A stretch of DNA of 45,301 bases. Origin: Triparma columacea (lineage: Eukaryota; Sar; Bolidophyceae; Parmales; Triparmaceae). The position numbers were made by a program, and so were the translations under genes. Positions 1 to 11,600 of the stretch are shown here, one piece after another (the stretch's first letter is position 1; every line of letters begins with the position of its first letter). The notes beneath the pieces were generated by a model, which made no database searches, was not told the origin of the DNA, and was given only the letters and a program-made list of their open reading frames with translations. The DNA lies in assembly GCA_030267965.1 (NCBI GenBank), contig BRYA01000486.1:19525-64825 (forward strand). Direction: 5' to 3'.

Positions 1-1
1 C

Positions 2-3000
2 GCGAACATAGCCCTCGAGTTGTACTGGATTTGCAGTGAGGGTAATGACAAGCAGGCTGACCTAGACGTGGGCCTCCTTCTTTTCAATAACAAGGGTGTC
101 AAGCTGGTGAGATAAAATGCCGTTGACGCCCCCCCCCCCTCCCCCCTCCGCTCCCCCTCACACCTTTGAGCCTCCCCCAAAAAATCCCAACGCAGGAGGA
201 AATTACCTTTTCCAATCCCACCTCCTCCTGCAACTCAATATCCCACCTCGGAGATGCCCTTGGCGGAGGCAGCGATGGCGACTCTGAGACGATAATCTGC
301 GACTTAAAGTCGGTAAACCGCCGCGTCTACTGTATAATGCTAGTAGCCACCGCATCAACTGGAACCTTTGATGACGTTGAGGTGAGTGAGGAAGGAAGCA
401 AAGGAAAAGAAAGGACACACACACACAAACGCTAACCCGGTCATTTGCCACCCCCCCCTCCCCCTGCTCCTCTCCCCTCCTCCTCACCACCTAACCTGTC
501 TCGTAGCAATTGGGTTGCAGGCTCCTGCAGCGTTACTCAAAGTCCCGGGGGGGCGGGTTTGTCTCCAAGGAGATGATTCGTTTCCGTATGGACCCCTCCG
601 ACCCCAAGGTGTCTTCCTCCAACGCGTGCGTGCTCTTCAAGCTCTACAGAAGGGAGCAGGCTGCCACTCCCAACGGGGCGCCTCCACCGGGCTGGATTTT
701 GAACACTGTCGGGGATTGCTTGCAGGCGAAAAACGTGGACGACTGCGTGCCGACTGCGCAGGTTAATCTGAGGGACATTATACCCACGGTTTCCGTGCGG
801 GGTCAGGTGAGAGTGTGCTCAACGCATACACGAGGCGCTAACCTTTTCTGTTAACCCGCCCCCCTCCCCCCTCTCCCGCAGGAAATGCCCATAGTGAAAG
901 TCACCGATATAATCGCCTTCATCCACCCAGTCACGCTCGCCTTCCTCCGAAGCCACTTTCCCCAGGAGGGTTTCACCCCCTCCTCCTTCGTCGAGACCAT
1001 GACCCGCGCCCTCTTCCTCGAGAACCCGGAGCTTCACGAAGAGCGCCAATCCACCCTCCTCGTCCGTCTCCTTTACGAGCTCTTTGAGCAGATCGACGTG
1101 CACGGTGTCCACATTGTTACGTGGGCGGAGTTCACGTCCTTCTGCGTTGTGGCTGGAATGTCGGAAGCATCGGCATCATCCCTCCAGTGCGCGCCGGACA
1201 TGGAGTACTACTACAAGTCAATTGAAAAGTTCAGCCACCACGGGAACAAGTACGCAAAGGTTGAGGTCTGGGACGATGTGGGGAAGGTCTGCCTCGTTGA
1301 AGAGAGGAGCAGCAAGGTTAGGATTTTAGACTGGAAGACTGGCAAGATCCAGAATGTTATTTGTGTGCAGAACAAAAAGTGTTATGAGCAGGAACCGAGT
1401 GAAATGAACGACGGCTCCTCTTATAACTCCGTTTTTGACTGCATCCACTTTCGACACAACTCCCAGAACAACATCGTTATTGCCGCATCTGATTACTCCC
1501 TCTCCTTCTGGAAATACGAGCCTCACAAAAGGTCGATAACTTGGAGCGCCAGTATAAATTGCGAGTTTGTGCAGGTGAGAGCGGAGGAGAAGTTCACCAC
1601 GAAGGCGACCCACTTCTAACCCTACTCCTCCCCGTGGCTCGCCTCACTTGCCTCGCTTCTTGCAGCGGCGTCTCCTCTACCTCCCCCCTACTCAGCACAC
1701 CAAGGCCGCCCTGGTTTCAGCAGGCGTCGACAAGGTCCTATCGCTTTGGGACATACACACAAAGAAGCGAAGGTACCACGCGGATGACGCTCACAGCGAC
1801 ACTATCACGGAATTACATTATGTGGGGCACCTAGGCTTGGTAATATCTGTTTCCATTGACAAGAATGTCAGACTTTGGGACATTGAGACTCTCCGTAGCC
1901 GCGGAAAGGTGGGTGATATAATTGGGCACCTACCCTCCTCAGACCTTCTTCCACCGAAAATACTAACCCACCCCCCCCTCCTCCCTCCTTCCCCGCCACC
2001 TCTCAGCCTCTGCACCATGGCGAACCTATCAAGAGCATATGTTCTACTTCCGAGAAGCTTCTTACCTGCGGCCCCTGCTGCCTGGTGCTTTGGGAGTTCC
2101 AGTCAATGTCAGAAATCCTCAGGTACACCATTCCAACCAATTCCGCCAACTTCGTCAAGGCCAGGCTGGTCTTCTACGACGACCTGGTCAATGGCCCTCA
2201 GCTGCGAGTAGTGACTGCAGATGTTGCGGGTTGCATTAAGATATGGACGATCAGTAGCAACGCGACAGCTGGGGATGGAAAGTGCGACCTTCTTAATAGT
2301 TTTCAGTGCAAGCTTACCCTGGGGGCCCTCCTAGACTTTGCGATCGCCCCTCCCACCGCGCCATGCCCTTGGCCTTCGATCTATGTTTCTGGGTCCGGCC
2401 GCGAGACCCAACTCTTCAATAGCAGGAGGGTCAAGAAAAAGCACCTCACCATGGGTTACATGGTTTGGTGCAAGAGCCCTGGGAGCTTGGTCACTGTAGA
2501 GGGCGGAGATGTTAGGGCTTGGGACGTCACCACGGGCAAGGTGGGTATACAATACAAGAGGATATTAATGCTGCATTGACGATTCAACTCACCCCCTTCG
2601 TTCGTCGCTTCGCTCGTCCCCCAGGAAACAATGACGATTACGTCGGCCTTTTCTAGCGAGGTGACCTGTCTAACCACCGATTGGCCACTGAATCGCAAGC
2701 TCTACATCGGCGATTCGTCCGGGAATGTTTCAATTTTCACCTCTTTCAGTGGGAGCAAATTAAGCACGCGAAAAATCCACAAGGGGGCAGTGTCGAAGAT
2801 TTTGTACTGCGCCTACAACAAGCACATCATAACGGTGGGGCACGACCAGTCGATCCGAATCTTCATTGAGGCAGAGGGACAGTTGCTTGACATGAGATGC
2901 GTGATCGACGCTCATGCGGGTCCTATCGTCGAGGGAGGGTACTGCTGGAGGAGCAGGTGAGAGCTGACGAAGAGTGGAGGCGCAACAATTCTAAATACTT

Positions 3001-5693
3001 ACGCTACGTAACCCACACCCCACACTCGCAGCCTGCTTGCTACTGTCTCAGGCGATGAAATAAAATTGTGGGACTTCCAGGACCTCCAGCTCCAGGACTC
3101 CCTCCCTCTCCATGAAACGGAAGTTACGGCCCTCGCTTTTTTATCCCCGCTCCCTCTGCTGCTGTCAGGCGATATCCAGGGAAGGATATTCTTGTGGAAG
3201 ACTGAAATGAGAGGTGCTATGAATTCCGCCAACGCCACCGTCCTGGCTGTCCTGTCACTGGAGAGCGAGTACATGCATAACGTGAGGAATCTCTCCCTCT
3301 TTTACGATGCGAGCGATGCTGACATGAGAAGCGCACCCAAGAAGATCATCGCGACCGACTTTGCTGGGGCCATCGCCTTCTGGAACGTCGAGGACGTCCT
3401 CGCCTCCCTCTCTGGGCCGAAGATAGAAGTGATAAAGGAGAGCGAGTGTAGAACCTCCGACGAGGGCTACAACAGCACCCTCCGATACGAGAAGAACGGG
3501 TCCTACTCAACATGCCGCCTCAACACTAGCAACTTCCCTACGCTCACCATCCCCTGCTCCGTCTCGTGGGAGGGCCACTCTGAATGCATCCTCTCCCTAA
3601 CGACCCTCAGCGGGAGCAACATGGTTGCTACAACTGCGGCAGATTGTATGCTGAGAATCTGGGCCGCCGAAGAGACCAAAGTTGGGATAAGGGAGTACAA
3701 GGAGGGGGCTCTTTTTGGGGAGATCGATAGGTAAGAATGGAGGGGAAGCAAAGGGGTGTCACAAAATGATGACCAGCGCAACGAGACAGCTCACTCAAAA
3801 CCCTTGCCCTGCCCTCTCTGCGCTCCTCTCAGCATGGACTACCAAGAAGTGAGATTCGAGAGGCTGGAGCACTGGAACTGCCCGGTTGTGGGCGTTCATT
3901 CGGTGGGCGATGAGCACAGGGACATTGCCAAGAGGATCTTGAATGAGATCAAAGAGGAGGCGGAGGCGATAAACAGGAGACAGTCACTAATGCACTTACT
4001 CCCTACCGAGGTGCTCATGCAAAGCGCCGGGAGCCCAACGAATGGCGGTGGAGGTGGCAGGATGGGTCGGAGGAGGAGCAGCTCTTATCAGGAATCCAGG
4101 AAGAAATTGCGGCAGAAGAAGGCAATGACTGCCAAGGATAGTTTCATAAGGTCGGTGTTGACAAAGATTATAGACAAAAAGAAGAATAAGGCGACAAGCC
4201 AGAAGCGGGCTTCCATCATTATGAACGACGACAACGCCAACGCCGCCTTCATGGAGCTGTTCGACGACGGGAAGAAGGCTGCCGAGGAGGAGGACAGGAA
4301 GAAACGCATCCAAGTCAGGAAGATCGTCGAGAACATGCGCCTGGTTCTGCGCACAGCAAACGACTCCAAGACGAGGGGGGGAAAAGTAATATATGGGCAC
4401 CTTTATGGGGAGCTGAAGCAGAGGGAAAGGGAACGAGGGATGTCGTTCCATGAGACAGACACCAGCTTGGGAGAGTTCGCGACTAAGAAGCTGAATGAAG
4501 AGAAGGAGGAGAGGAGGAAATGGAGGATCATGGAGAGGATGAAGAGGGAGGAGGAACACAAGATCAGGAAAGACATGCTCAGAGAGAAGTATGATGACGA
4601 CTATGTGGATGAACCCATCCAGGCGATTGACAACGACGGGGAGGAGAAGAAGCTGGCAGAGGAGAAGGAGGAGGTTCAGGATTTGGACTCCTTCTTCATT
4701 ACAACTCGGCCCAAGACGCCCCAGTTCGAGTACAATCTGGGTGACATGTACGACAATTCTTCCGTCGGCTCCGTGGGCTCCATGGGCTCCACGGGCTCTA
4801 CTTGGACAAAGAGGGACGAGACTGATAAGGAGGCAATGGGCAGGATCGGTGAGAGAATAGAGACCACGGAGCTGAAGATCGAGCAGGAAGATAGAATCGA
4901 CGGCACATTGGGTGGCAGGCGGAGGCGCAAGAACAGCCCTTCGAAGACAAGGATGGGTAAGAGGATGAGCCTGGTCGCCTTGCAGACCGAGTTCAGCCGT
5001 CGGAGCAGCCACAGCATGACTGCTGACAAGAAGCACGAGCTGATGGAGATGAAGAACAGGAGCATAGCCAACGCAACGCACTTCGGGACTTACACGAGGA
5101 CGGAGGTTATGGAGCTCGCGGAGCTGCTTTACACGATGGACGTTGACGGGGACGGCACGATCGCGGCGAGCGAGTTTGAACACTACATCAAGAAGGGGAA
5201 GTACGGGCAGACGTTCGCGCATCTACAGTTCGAGGTCATGGACACGGACAAGAGCGGGGAGATCACACCGAAGGAGATTATCGCACTGGTTTTTCACAAG
5301 GCGAGCGTGTTCGAGCAGAAGAGGATTGGGGTGGCCATTGGCTCGGAAATGAAGAGAAGGAGGGAATTGTTGGAAAAACGCCGTACCAACAAGCCCAAGT
5401 ATCACAGGATTAGTTCACGGAATATGGAATCTGCTGCTGCTCTGTTTGATTTCTTCGACGTGAAGAAGAAGGGGAGGGTGAAGTTGGAGGATTTCGCCAA
5501 GGTACTTCGTTCAGAGGATGGCATGGGGACGGTGTTGGTGCCGCAGGACGTAACTGAAATGCTCGGTGGGGTGGCAAAGAAGGGGTATGTTGATTTGGAT
5601 GGATGGGTCATGTACAGCTACGACTTTAGGGGACCGTACGAAGTAGTTGATAGCAAAACAGGGGAAGTTTTCGAGAGGAGGAATGAAGAGTAA
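2..5693 (+). CDS. TerD / WD40 / EF-hand multidomain protein (5' end outside window)
   Basis: Nine visible exons: 2-106, 196-381, 507-806, 882-1574, 1666-1908, 2007-2540, 2625-2956, 3032-3730, 3833-5693. All junctions keep frame and the visible part is about 1650 residues. Exons 1-3 read as a TerD domain, the calcium-binding fold of bacterial tellurite/stress proteins: DLDVGLLLF, then ISHLGDALGGGSDGDSE, then a stretch ending FDDVE. Exon 4 holds a degenerate EF-hand-like region (about 200-280). Exons 4-8 carry WD40 blades ending in LWD, IW or FW motifs (for example VLSLWDI, NVRLWDIE, IKLWDFQD, LRIWAAE). Exon 9 is a long charged segment followed by two good EF-hand loops, DVDGDGTIAASE (about 1467-1478) and DTDKSGEITPKE (about 1501-1512). 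WD40 plus EF-hand resembles the WDR49/WDR64 group; TerD in the same chain is unusual. A calcium-responsive scaffold is my inference. The start codon lies left of the window. Confidence 0.85.
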
Positions 5694-5859
5694 TCTCGGT
5701 TGGGGTGAATATTGTAATTGTTTGTACACAAAAGAAAAGTGATGATTGCGTATTTTATAAACTAATGTGAGTGTTCCTAATGCGCTCACTGTCAATTCCG
5801 TTTTTATTCCGTCTCATACCTCATACCCTCGGATAATTTAATCTTCCCTCCCCTTACTC

Positions 5860-6592
5860 TCACTCGTAAATCCAGTCATCACTATGGCTCTCCCACTCCA
5901 TAACCTCCCCATCCTCGAACCAAAGGCCGATCTCCTTCTCCGCGTTCTCCACACTATCGCTCCCGTGGCAGATGTTCCTCCCGACCTCTAGGCAGAAGTC
6001 CCCCCTGATGGTCCCTGGTGCCGATTCCACGGGGTTGGTAGCCCCTAGCATGTTGCGTCCAGTCTTGACTGCGTTGGTGCCTTCCCAGACCATGCAGCAG
6101 ACGGGGCCGGAGAGCATGTAGTCGCGGAGCTTAGGGAAGAAGGGCTTGGAGACGAGGTCGGAGTAGTGGGTCTCTAGGAGCTCCTTTGAGGCCTGCTTCA
6201 TCTTGAGACCGGAGAGGTGAAGACCCTTGGATTCAAACCTCTCGATAATGCTTCCAACGAGACCACGCTGGACTCCGTCAGGCTGTATAGCGGAGTTGAT
6301 TAGGCGTTAGTTCGATTTCTTAAAACAAGGTAGTGATACTCAATTTAGTTCCCATTAAAAAACAACACTGATGTCGTCAATGCCGACGCCTCACCTTGAT
6401 CATAATGTATGTCCTCTCTCTCCCAGCATTAAGGGCACCTCCTCTAGCGAAAGAGGTGGTGGGCGTCGCAAACGAGGACGAGAATGCAAAGAACGCAACG
6501 AAGAGAAGGAGATTGAATAACATTTGGGGGAATGAGTTGGATTTCCTCCACTTCCTCGGCGAGAAGAACTCATGGCAGGACATATGCCACAT
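5860..6592 (-). CDS. Nucleoside diphosphate kinase, probably organelle-targeted
   Basis: Two exons, 6592-6395 and 6282-5860, separated by a 112-nt GTGAGG...CAG intron in phase 0. NDP kinase moves the gamma-phosphate of NTPs onto NDPs through a phosphohistidine. The joined sequence runs [16 protein letters not shown], the family's opening strand and helix, with the catalytic loop [16 protein letters not shown] (active His in HGS) and the usual GTIRGDF segment. The mature part matches normal group I length (about 150 aa). Upstream is an extension with a hydrophobic run ([14 protein letters not shown]) followed by [15 protein letters not shown], resembling a signal peptide plus an AF-type transit motif. 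Two start codons are plausible: 6592 (used here, about 206 aa) or 6523, which places the hydrophobic run directly at the N-terminus. Catalytic identity is certain; plastid targeting is inference. Confidence 0.9.
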
Positions 6593-6829
6593 TTTCTCAC
6601 CCCTTTTAAACGTTAAATAGATAAAGATCGTACTTAGACCCATAAACACCTTATTCGCTTCGGTTAGTCAATTTTTCATAGCCTTTACAACCGATCCCCA
6701 TTTAATAATCCTCCCACCCTTCTGCCAGCCGCACCCTTTCAACTTCTCTTCATATAACCATCCTCTCTACAATCCTAATATCCCTTCCCCCCTCCCTCCC
6801 CCTTCTACCCCTCCTAAAGTATCTTAATA

Positions 6830-7132
6830 ATGCCAAAGTATTCCGGTTTACAATTAGATGTATTCTCCCTCTACCGTTCCCTTCTCCGTGTATCATACTC
6901 AAAATCCTCCCTCCCTTACCTCCGTGTAAACTTCAAAAGAGAGGCGGGGAGGTTGGAGAGGAAGGAGTTTAAATTGATTGAACATAAATTAAGATGGGGA
7001 CATAAACAACTTAAAATACTGAGAATGGACGGGACTAAAGTTATCGGTGGTACAGGTGGTGTTGGTAGTGGGGAGGGGAAGGAATGGGGTAAGGGTCAAG
7101 GGTGGGGTAAGGATTGGAGGGAGGATGTGTGA
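6830..7132 (+). CDS. LYR-motif protein, SDHAF1-like succinate dehydrogenase assembly factor
   Basis: Single-exon gene of 100 residues starting at ATG 6830. The N-terminus reads SGLQLDVFSLYRSLLRVS, giving the LYR tripeptide in the expected position. A later basic segment (RLERKEFKLIEHKLRWGHKQL) matches the layout of SDHAF1/Sdh6, including the arginine-rich second helix. SDHAF1 works in the mitochondrial matrix and helps mature the iron-sulfur subunit of complex II by engaging the Fe-S transfer machinery; this is family knowledge. The C-terminal third is a Gly/Trp/Lys-rich tail without recognisable homology. The upstream region is C/T-rich and holds only about 240 nt between this start and the divergent NDP kinase start. 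Other LYRM proteins are possible, but length and motif spacing favour SDHAF1. Confidence 0.75.
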   Translation: MPKYSGLQLDVFSLYRSLLRVSYSKSSLPYLRVNFKREAGRLERKEFKLIEHKLRWGHKQLKILRMDGTKVIGGTGGVGSGEGKEWGKGQGWGKDWREDV

Positions 7133-7316
7133 AGAAATATTATTGTAGATCGTTTGAACATTGTGAATTTATTTTGAAGCCTTTCTTTGCAAACACAAAT
7201 TGCTGACCAAGACTGCCTCTTCAAAATGCTACACACTCCCTATCCTAGCAAATACTCCCCCCCCCCCCACCTCCCCACCCAAACATCTCTCTCTCCCTCT
7301 CTCTCTCTCTTTCTCT

Positions 7317-8054
7317 CTACGCGTCCATTTCAGCGATATCATTAAGGTGTCTTTCAGTTTCCTCTTCCGTCAATTTCTTAAACTTTCCCCCCCTCTCCAC
7401 CGTGCAAACCTCAATCTCCGTCCCCCTGAAGTCGCTCCCCAGCACGCTCCCTAGGCACATGATCGCGCAGCGGACAGTCTCGTCTGGGGTGTACGTTGGG
7501 AGGTCGGTTACCTTCTTCTCAAAGTAGTTGGTTGCCTCCTGTTCCTTAGCTCCGCTCGCAGTCGCCTTGAAGGGGAGGAAGTGACCGGCTGGGTCGACCT
7601 TGTATAGACTAGGGCCCTTCTCGTCGTCTACGGATACGAGCATAGCGGTGCATGCTAACGGTCTGAAAGACGCCTTCTGCGTGTTGACCTGTGCGATGTC
7701 CGCGATTCTCTGGGCGAGGCTACCGACTGGGATGGGGTACCCGTACTTGTACTGGAAGTCGTTAGCCTCGTACCTCATCCTGCTTACCAGGGCCTTGCAG
7801 TCGGGGGAGTGGCCGGTCATTAGACAACCTATGGAGGGGATTATGGTGTACACGTTGGAGACGGAGGAGGGGTCGATTAGACGCTCGGGGACCTTCTTCT
7901 GGGTTACCATGGCACAGGTGGAGGCACCGCGACAGGCGACGGAGGTTAGACCGGAGGCGGAGGCGGCCGCCTTGAAGGCGTACTCTACCTGGTAGAGTCT
8001 ACCATTTGGAGAGAATATTGAGATGTGATGATCGTAGTTAGAGTCGCGTGACAT
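7317..8054 (-). CDS. 20S proteasome subunit alpha type-6
   Basis: Single exon of 245 residues. The N-terminus SRDSNYDHHISIFSPNGRLY followed by QVEYAFKA is the alpha-subunit signature (H-helix extension plus YQVEYA). VTQKKVPERL, GCLMTGHSPD, RYEANDFQYKYGYPIPV and RIADIAQVNTQ match alpha-6 (PSMA6, yeast Scl1) more closely than other alpha types as I remember them. The subunit forms part of the alpha ring that gates the proteolytic chamber and is non-catalytic. I chose ATG 8054 because an upstream in-frame extension is only a low-complexity His/Thr/Tyr/Pro run from a TG-repeat (8056-8104) and is not family-like. The C-terminus ends normally. Confidence 0.95.
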   Translation of the reverse strand: MSRDSNYDHHISIFSPNGRLYQVEYAFKAAASASGLTSVACRGASTCAMVTQKKVPERLIDPSSVSNVYTIIPSIGCLMTGHSPDCKALVSRMRYEANDFQYKYGYPIPVGSLAQRIADIAQVNTQKASFRPLACTAMLVSVDDEKGPSLYKVDPAGHFLPFKATASGAKEQEATNYFEKKVTDLPTYTPDETVRCAIMCLGSVLGSDFRGTEIEVCTVERGGKFKKLTEEETERHLNDIAEMDA

Positions 8055-8613
8055 GCTGTGTGTGTAAGGGTGTGTGTAAGGGTGTGTGTAATGGTGTGTG
8101 TGAGTGATAAGGATCAAATGGTGAGTAAATAATAGTGTTTGATTGAGGTGGAGGGAGAGAGTCGTGGAAGGATGTGACTCTCATAAATACTTCATAGGGG
8201 TTATATATGTGTATGTATGTATATACGCACTCATACGGACTCAAAACCCCCCATACACCCCCCTTACACCCCCCAATATCCCCATATAGCTCAAAATGTC
8301 CCTCAATGATCCACGGAGTCCGGGAGGGGAACTTGAATTAATTACTCATTATTTCCTCATCCAACTACTGTATACACATATACACACTATGTACACCTCA
8401 ATATACTATACAGCAACACACTCATACCATCGTAAACATCATACAAACGTCACAACAAGAGGGACCTTACATTCAGTTTATAATAATCCTCATCTCAGAA
8501 ACCCTCCCCACTTTCCTGCTTTCGAGCTCAGCTTGGACTTGGCAAGCGAGTCAAGACTGATTCTTTAATAACTTCTTTCCCCATCCCTTCCACCAAATTC
8601 CCTTCCGTTCCCT
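8055..8613. promoter_or_regulatory. Divergent intergenic region, proteasome alpha-6 / ANKIB1-like gene
   Basis: About 560 nt between two divergent starts. It contains the TG repeat, A/T-rich stretches with several TATATA-like and TATACA-like runs (about 8205-8222 and 8365-8410), and C-rich runs (about 8246-8275). I see no credible coding exon or RNA gene. Shared promoter function is inferred from gene orientation only. Confidence 0.5.
8056..8104. repeat. TG-rich tandem repeat in the proteasome alpha-6 5' leader
   Basis: Three to four copies of a GTGTGTGTAAGG-type unit (one AATGG variant) lie immediately upstream of the ATG at 8054, read on the minus strand as CACACAC-rich leader. The run stays open in frame with the CDS and would add a spurious His/Tyr/Pro-repeat extension if an upstream start were chosen. 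It is probably 5' UTR or core promoter. Confidence 0.8.
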
Positions 8614-11600
8614 ATGTCCCCTCCCCTCCCCTCCTCTTCCTCCACCTCATCCTCTTCCTTCCCCACCCCTCTCTACCTATACATGTACAATGAATTATAC
8701 TCGTCCTTCTTATCAGAAACCCCTTCCCTATCCTCAACTCTATACCTCTCCCCCCCCCCCCTTTGTGAGGAGGCATACAAATACAACGAGAGGAAGAACG
8801 GGGGAATGTTAGGGAAGGTAAAGAAGGTCTTCGGTCGTAATCCTAAAACTTGGAAGGGTTTCTTAGACCATGGTGGGGAGGTTAGGGTGAAGGAGGGCTT
8901 TAGCGAGGAGGGGTATATGGAGAGGATACTTGGACCTAGTGAACCGATGCTTAGACCGAGAGGGAAGGTTGAGAAGGGGAATAATGAGACTTTTGACACG
9001 GTGAGGACGAAGATAATATCATAAAAGGATGTGGGGGGGGGGACACTTTTTTAACTTATTTAAACACAAGGCTAATACAAACCCCCCCTCCCTCCCCCCC
9101 TCACACACACTTACACGACCCCCTCCCACAGTTCATGGACGTGATATTCAACACACCTAAAAAGTCAGCCTCAATATACTACCCTTCCCCCTCCTCCTCC
9201 CCATCTGATATGTCAACCGCTCTCCACCAAGCCTGCAGGCTCGGTGATTTATCGTTCGTTAAGTTGCTACTTGAAAGAGGGGGTGAACCTGACTTTAGGG
9301 ATGGTAGGAATAGGACTGCTTTACATATGGCTGTTGGTGGTATGACAAAGTCGGAGTTTCATTTACGCGGGATATTAGGGGCCGGTAAAGACAGGGGGGG
9401 TAATAAGAATAGGATGGAATCAACGGGTATAAAGAAACGGAATGGTGGGGTTGGAAATTCGAACGGTAGTAGGAGGAGTTTGATTAGTAAAATATTCAAG
9501 ACAACACAGTCTGAGAAGAACACAACAACAGGCCCAGAAGTCCACGATAAAGACCTCCTGAAAAAATGCGATGATGAGATCCACATGCTCTCAATGAGGC
9601 GTTACGATTTAACCCTCCTCCTCCTATCCTTCACTCCCTCCTCCTCCTCCCCTAGTCCCCTACAAATGAGTACCATTGGTGTAAACACAGTAGATTCCCT
9701 CGGTCGTACCCCCTTACACTACGCCGCCCAGTTAGGTAGGTGTGAGGTCTGTAAGTTGTTAGTACGTCAAGGTGCTATACTTACGATTATCGAAGAAGAA
9801 GGACAAAGAACACCGGCGGAACTAGCGAGCGAAGAAGGGTATGAGGGGATTAGCGCATGGTTGGAAGCGGTGGCGGTTTATGAAAATGAGGAGGGGATTG
9901 GCGGACAGGGGGAATGGGAGGAGGGAGGAAGAAGATATAGGAGGGGGGGGGGGAAGTGGTTCGAAAATCTTAGGACGGAGGACGTTGATAAGGAGAGGTG
10001 AGGATATTAAGGGGAGGGAATTCAGGGGAGGGATTAAGAGGAGGGATCATACGTAATTATGCGATTATACGATTATACTTATACGACCAGCTAACCCCCC
10101 CTCCCCCCCACACCCTCGCAGATGTCGAAGAATTGAGGAGACGCTGATGAAGATCAGCAACACAGCAGCCAACAACGTGCCGATTAACGAGCTGAGAATA
10201 GAGCAACCGCAGGCTATCGCCAACTATATACCTAACACGTTCTCCAAGGAGAAAGTTATATTGATGCTCAACGAAGTGGGATGGGACACTGAGACACTTG
10301 TAGATAAGTTCAATGAAAACCCAAGGAGGTTTCTAACTCAAGTCAACCAAATGCCGACTGCGGAGGAAATCAGGGAGGAAGCCGAACTATCTAGGGCGAG
10401 GGCTGCCAAGGAGAAAGCTGACGCAGAGGAGGAGAAGAGTACAAAGCAGGAGAGAGCATTTCTCGGATCTCAAACTCAAGCTGAAACGCCCTCAGAGTCG
10501 TCTGAATATGAGTGCTCGATATGCATGGATGACTTTGACGTCTCGAGCCCCTCCTTCACATACCTCGGTGCCACTCACAACCACGCGGGCTTCTGCAAGG
10601 AGTGTCTCTCAGCCTACCTAAACTCCGCCTCAGCATCAGGATTGACTATCCCTTGCCCACAGCACGGATGCCAGGTTGTACTGACGTCTGAAGTAGTAGC
10701 CTCGCACGCCCCCCCATCCCTTATGGATAAGCTGACACGCATAGAGAACGACACCTTCATATCAGCGGCCAAGGACACCACGTACTGCCCGGTTGACAAC
10801 TGCAGGTGCATTGTAAGGAGGAGGACGCCACCGGAATACCTTATGAGGTGGGGACCGGAATGCCTAGCGTATGTACCGGCGGTTTGCAATAGAGACTGCG
10901 ACGATTCACCGATAACATGTGGGGGTGAGGAGAATAAGGACAATAGGACTTGGGAGGGTGTTTACGATGAGAATTACAGGAAGGACTCCTCCTCACAACC
11001 GAAACTTGCGCACAGGTTCTGCTGGACGTGCAGGGGGGAACCGCACTGGCCGGTACCGTGCGATATGAGGAGCCAGTGGGTGGAGAAGTTGAAGGACGAA
11101 GGGGTTTACAAGGAGGACGAGGTGAGAAAGGGCAAGCAGAGCAGGATTGCTTTATTGAATATGCACTAACCACTCCTTACCCGCTCATCGAAGGCTTCGA
11201 AAGGCGGTAACTACGAGGAGATAGCGCATTCCCTTTGGCTGAAAGCCAACACGAAGCCCTGCCCCAACTGCAAGTCCCCGGTGGAGAAGAACGACGGTTG
11301 CAACCACATGACGTGCTCGAACAGACACTGCAGGCACGACTGGTGCTGGATATGCGGGAAACCGTGGGACGCACACACGACGCAGACGGGAGGATACTAT
11401 AGGTGTAACATGTTCAGCGAGGAGGAGGAACAGGTAAGAAGAAAGGAATAGGAGACGAAGATTACACACTTTGGTTGCGCAGCGCTAAACAATGCAAACG
11501 ATTCACAACCCAAACGATCTCTCGCTAACCACTTTTGCTCCTCCTCGCAGAACTTGACCAAGGAGGAGAAAGAGAAGCGGAAGCTTGACCCTAACCGAGG

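Noticed and set aside
3996..5222. 408-codon minus-strand open frame opposite the WD40/EF-hand gene
   Set aside because: It is antisense to a Lys/Glu-rich coding exon, so it is Leu/Pro/Val-rich by composition; no domain is recognisable and EF-hands are clear on the other strand.
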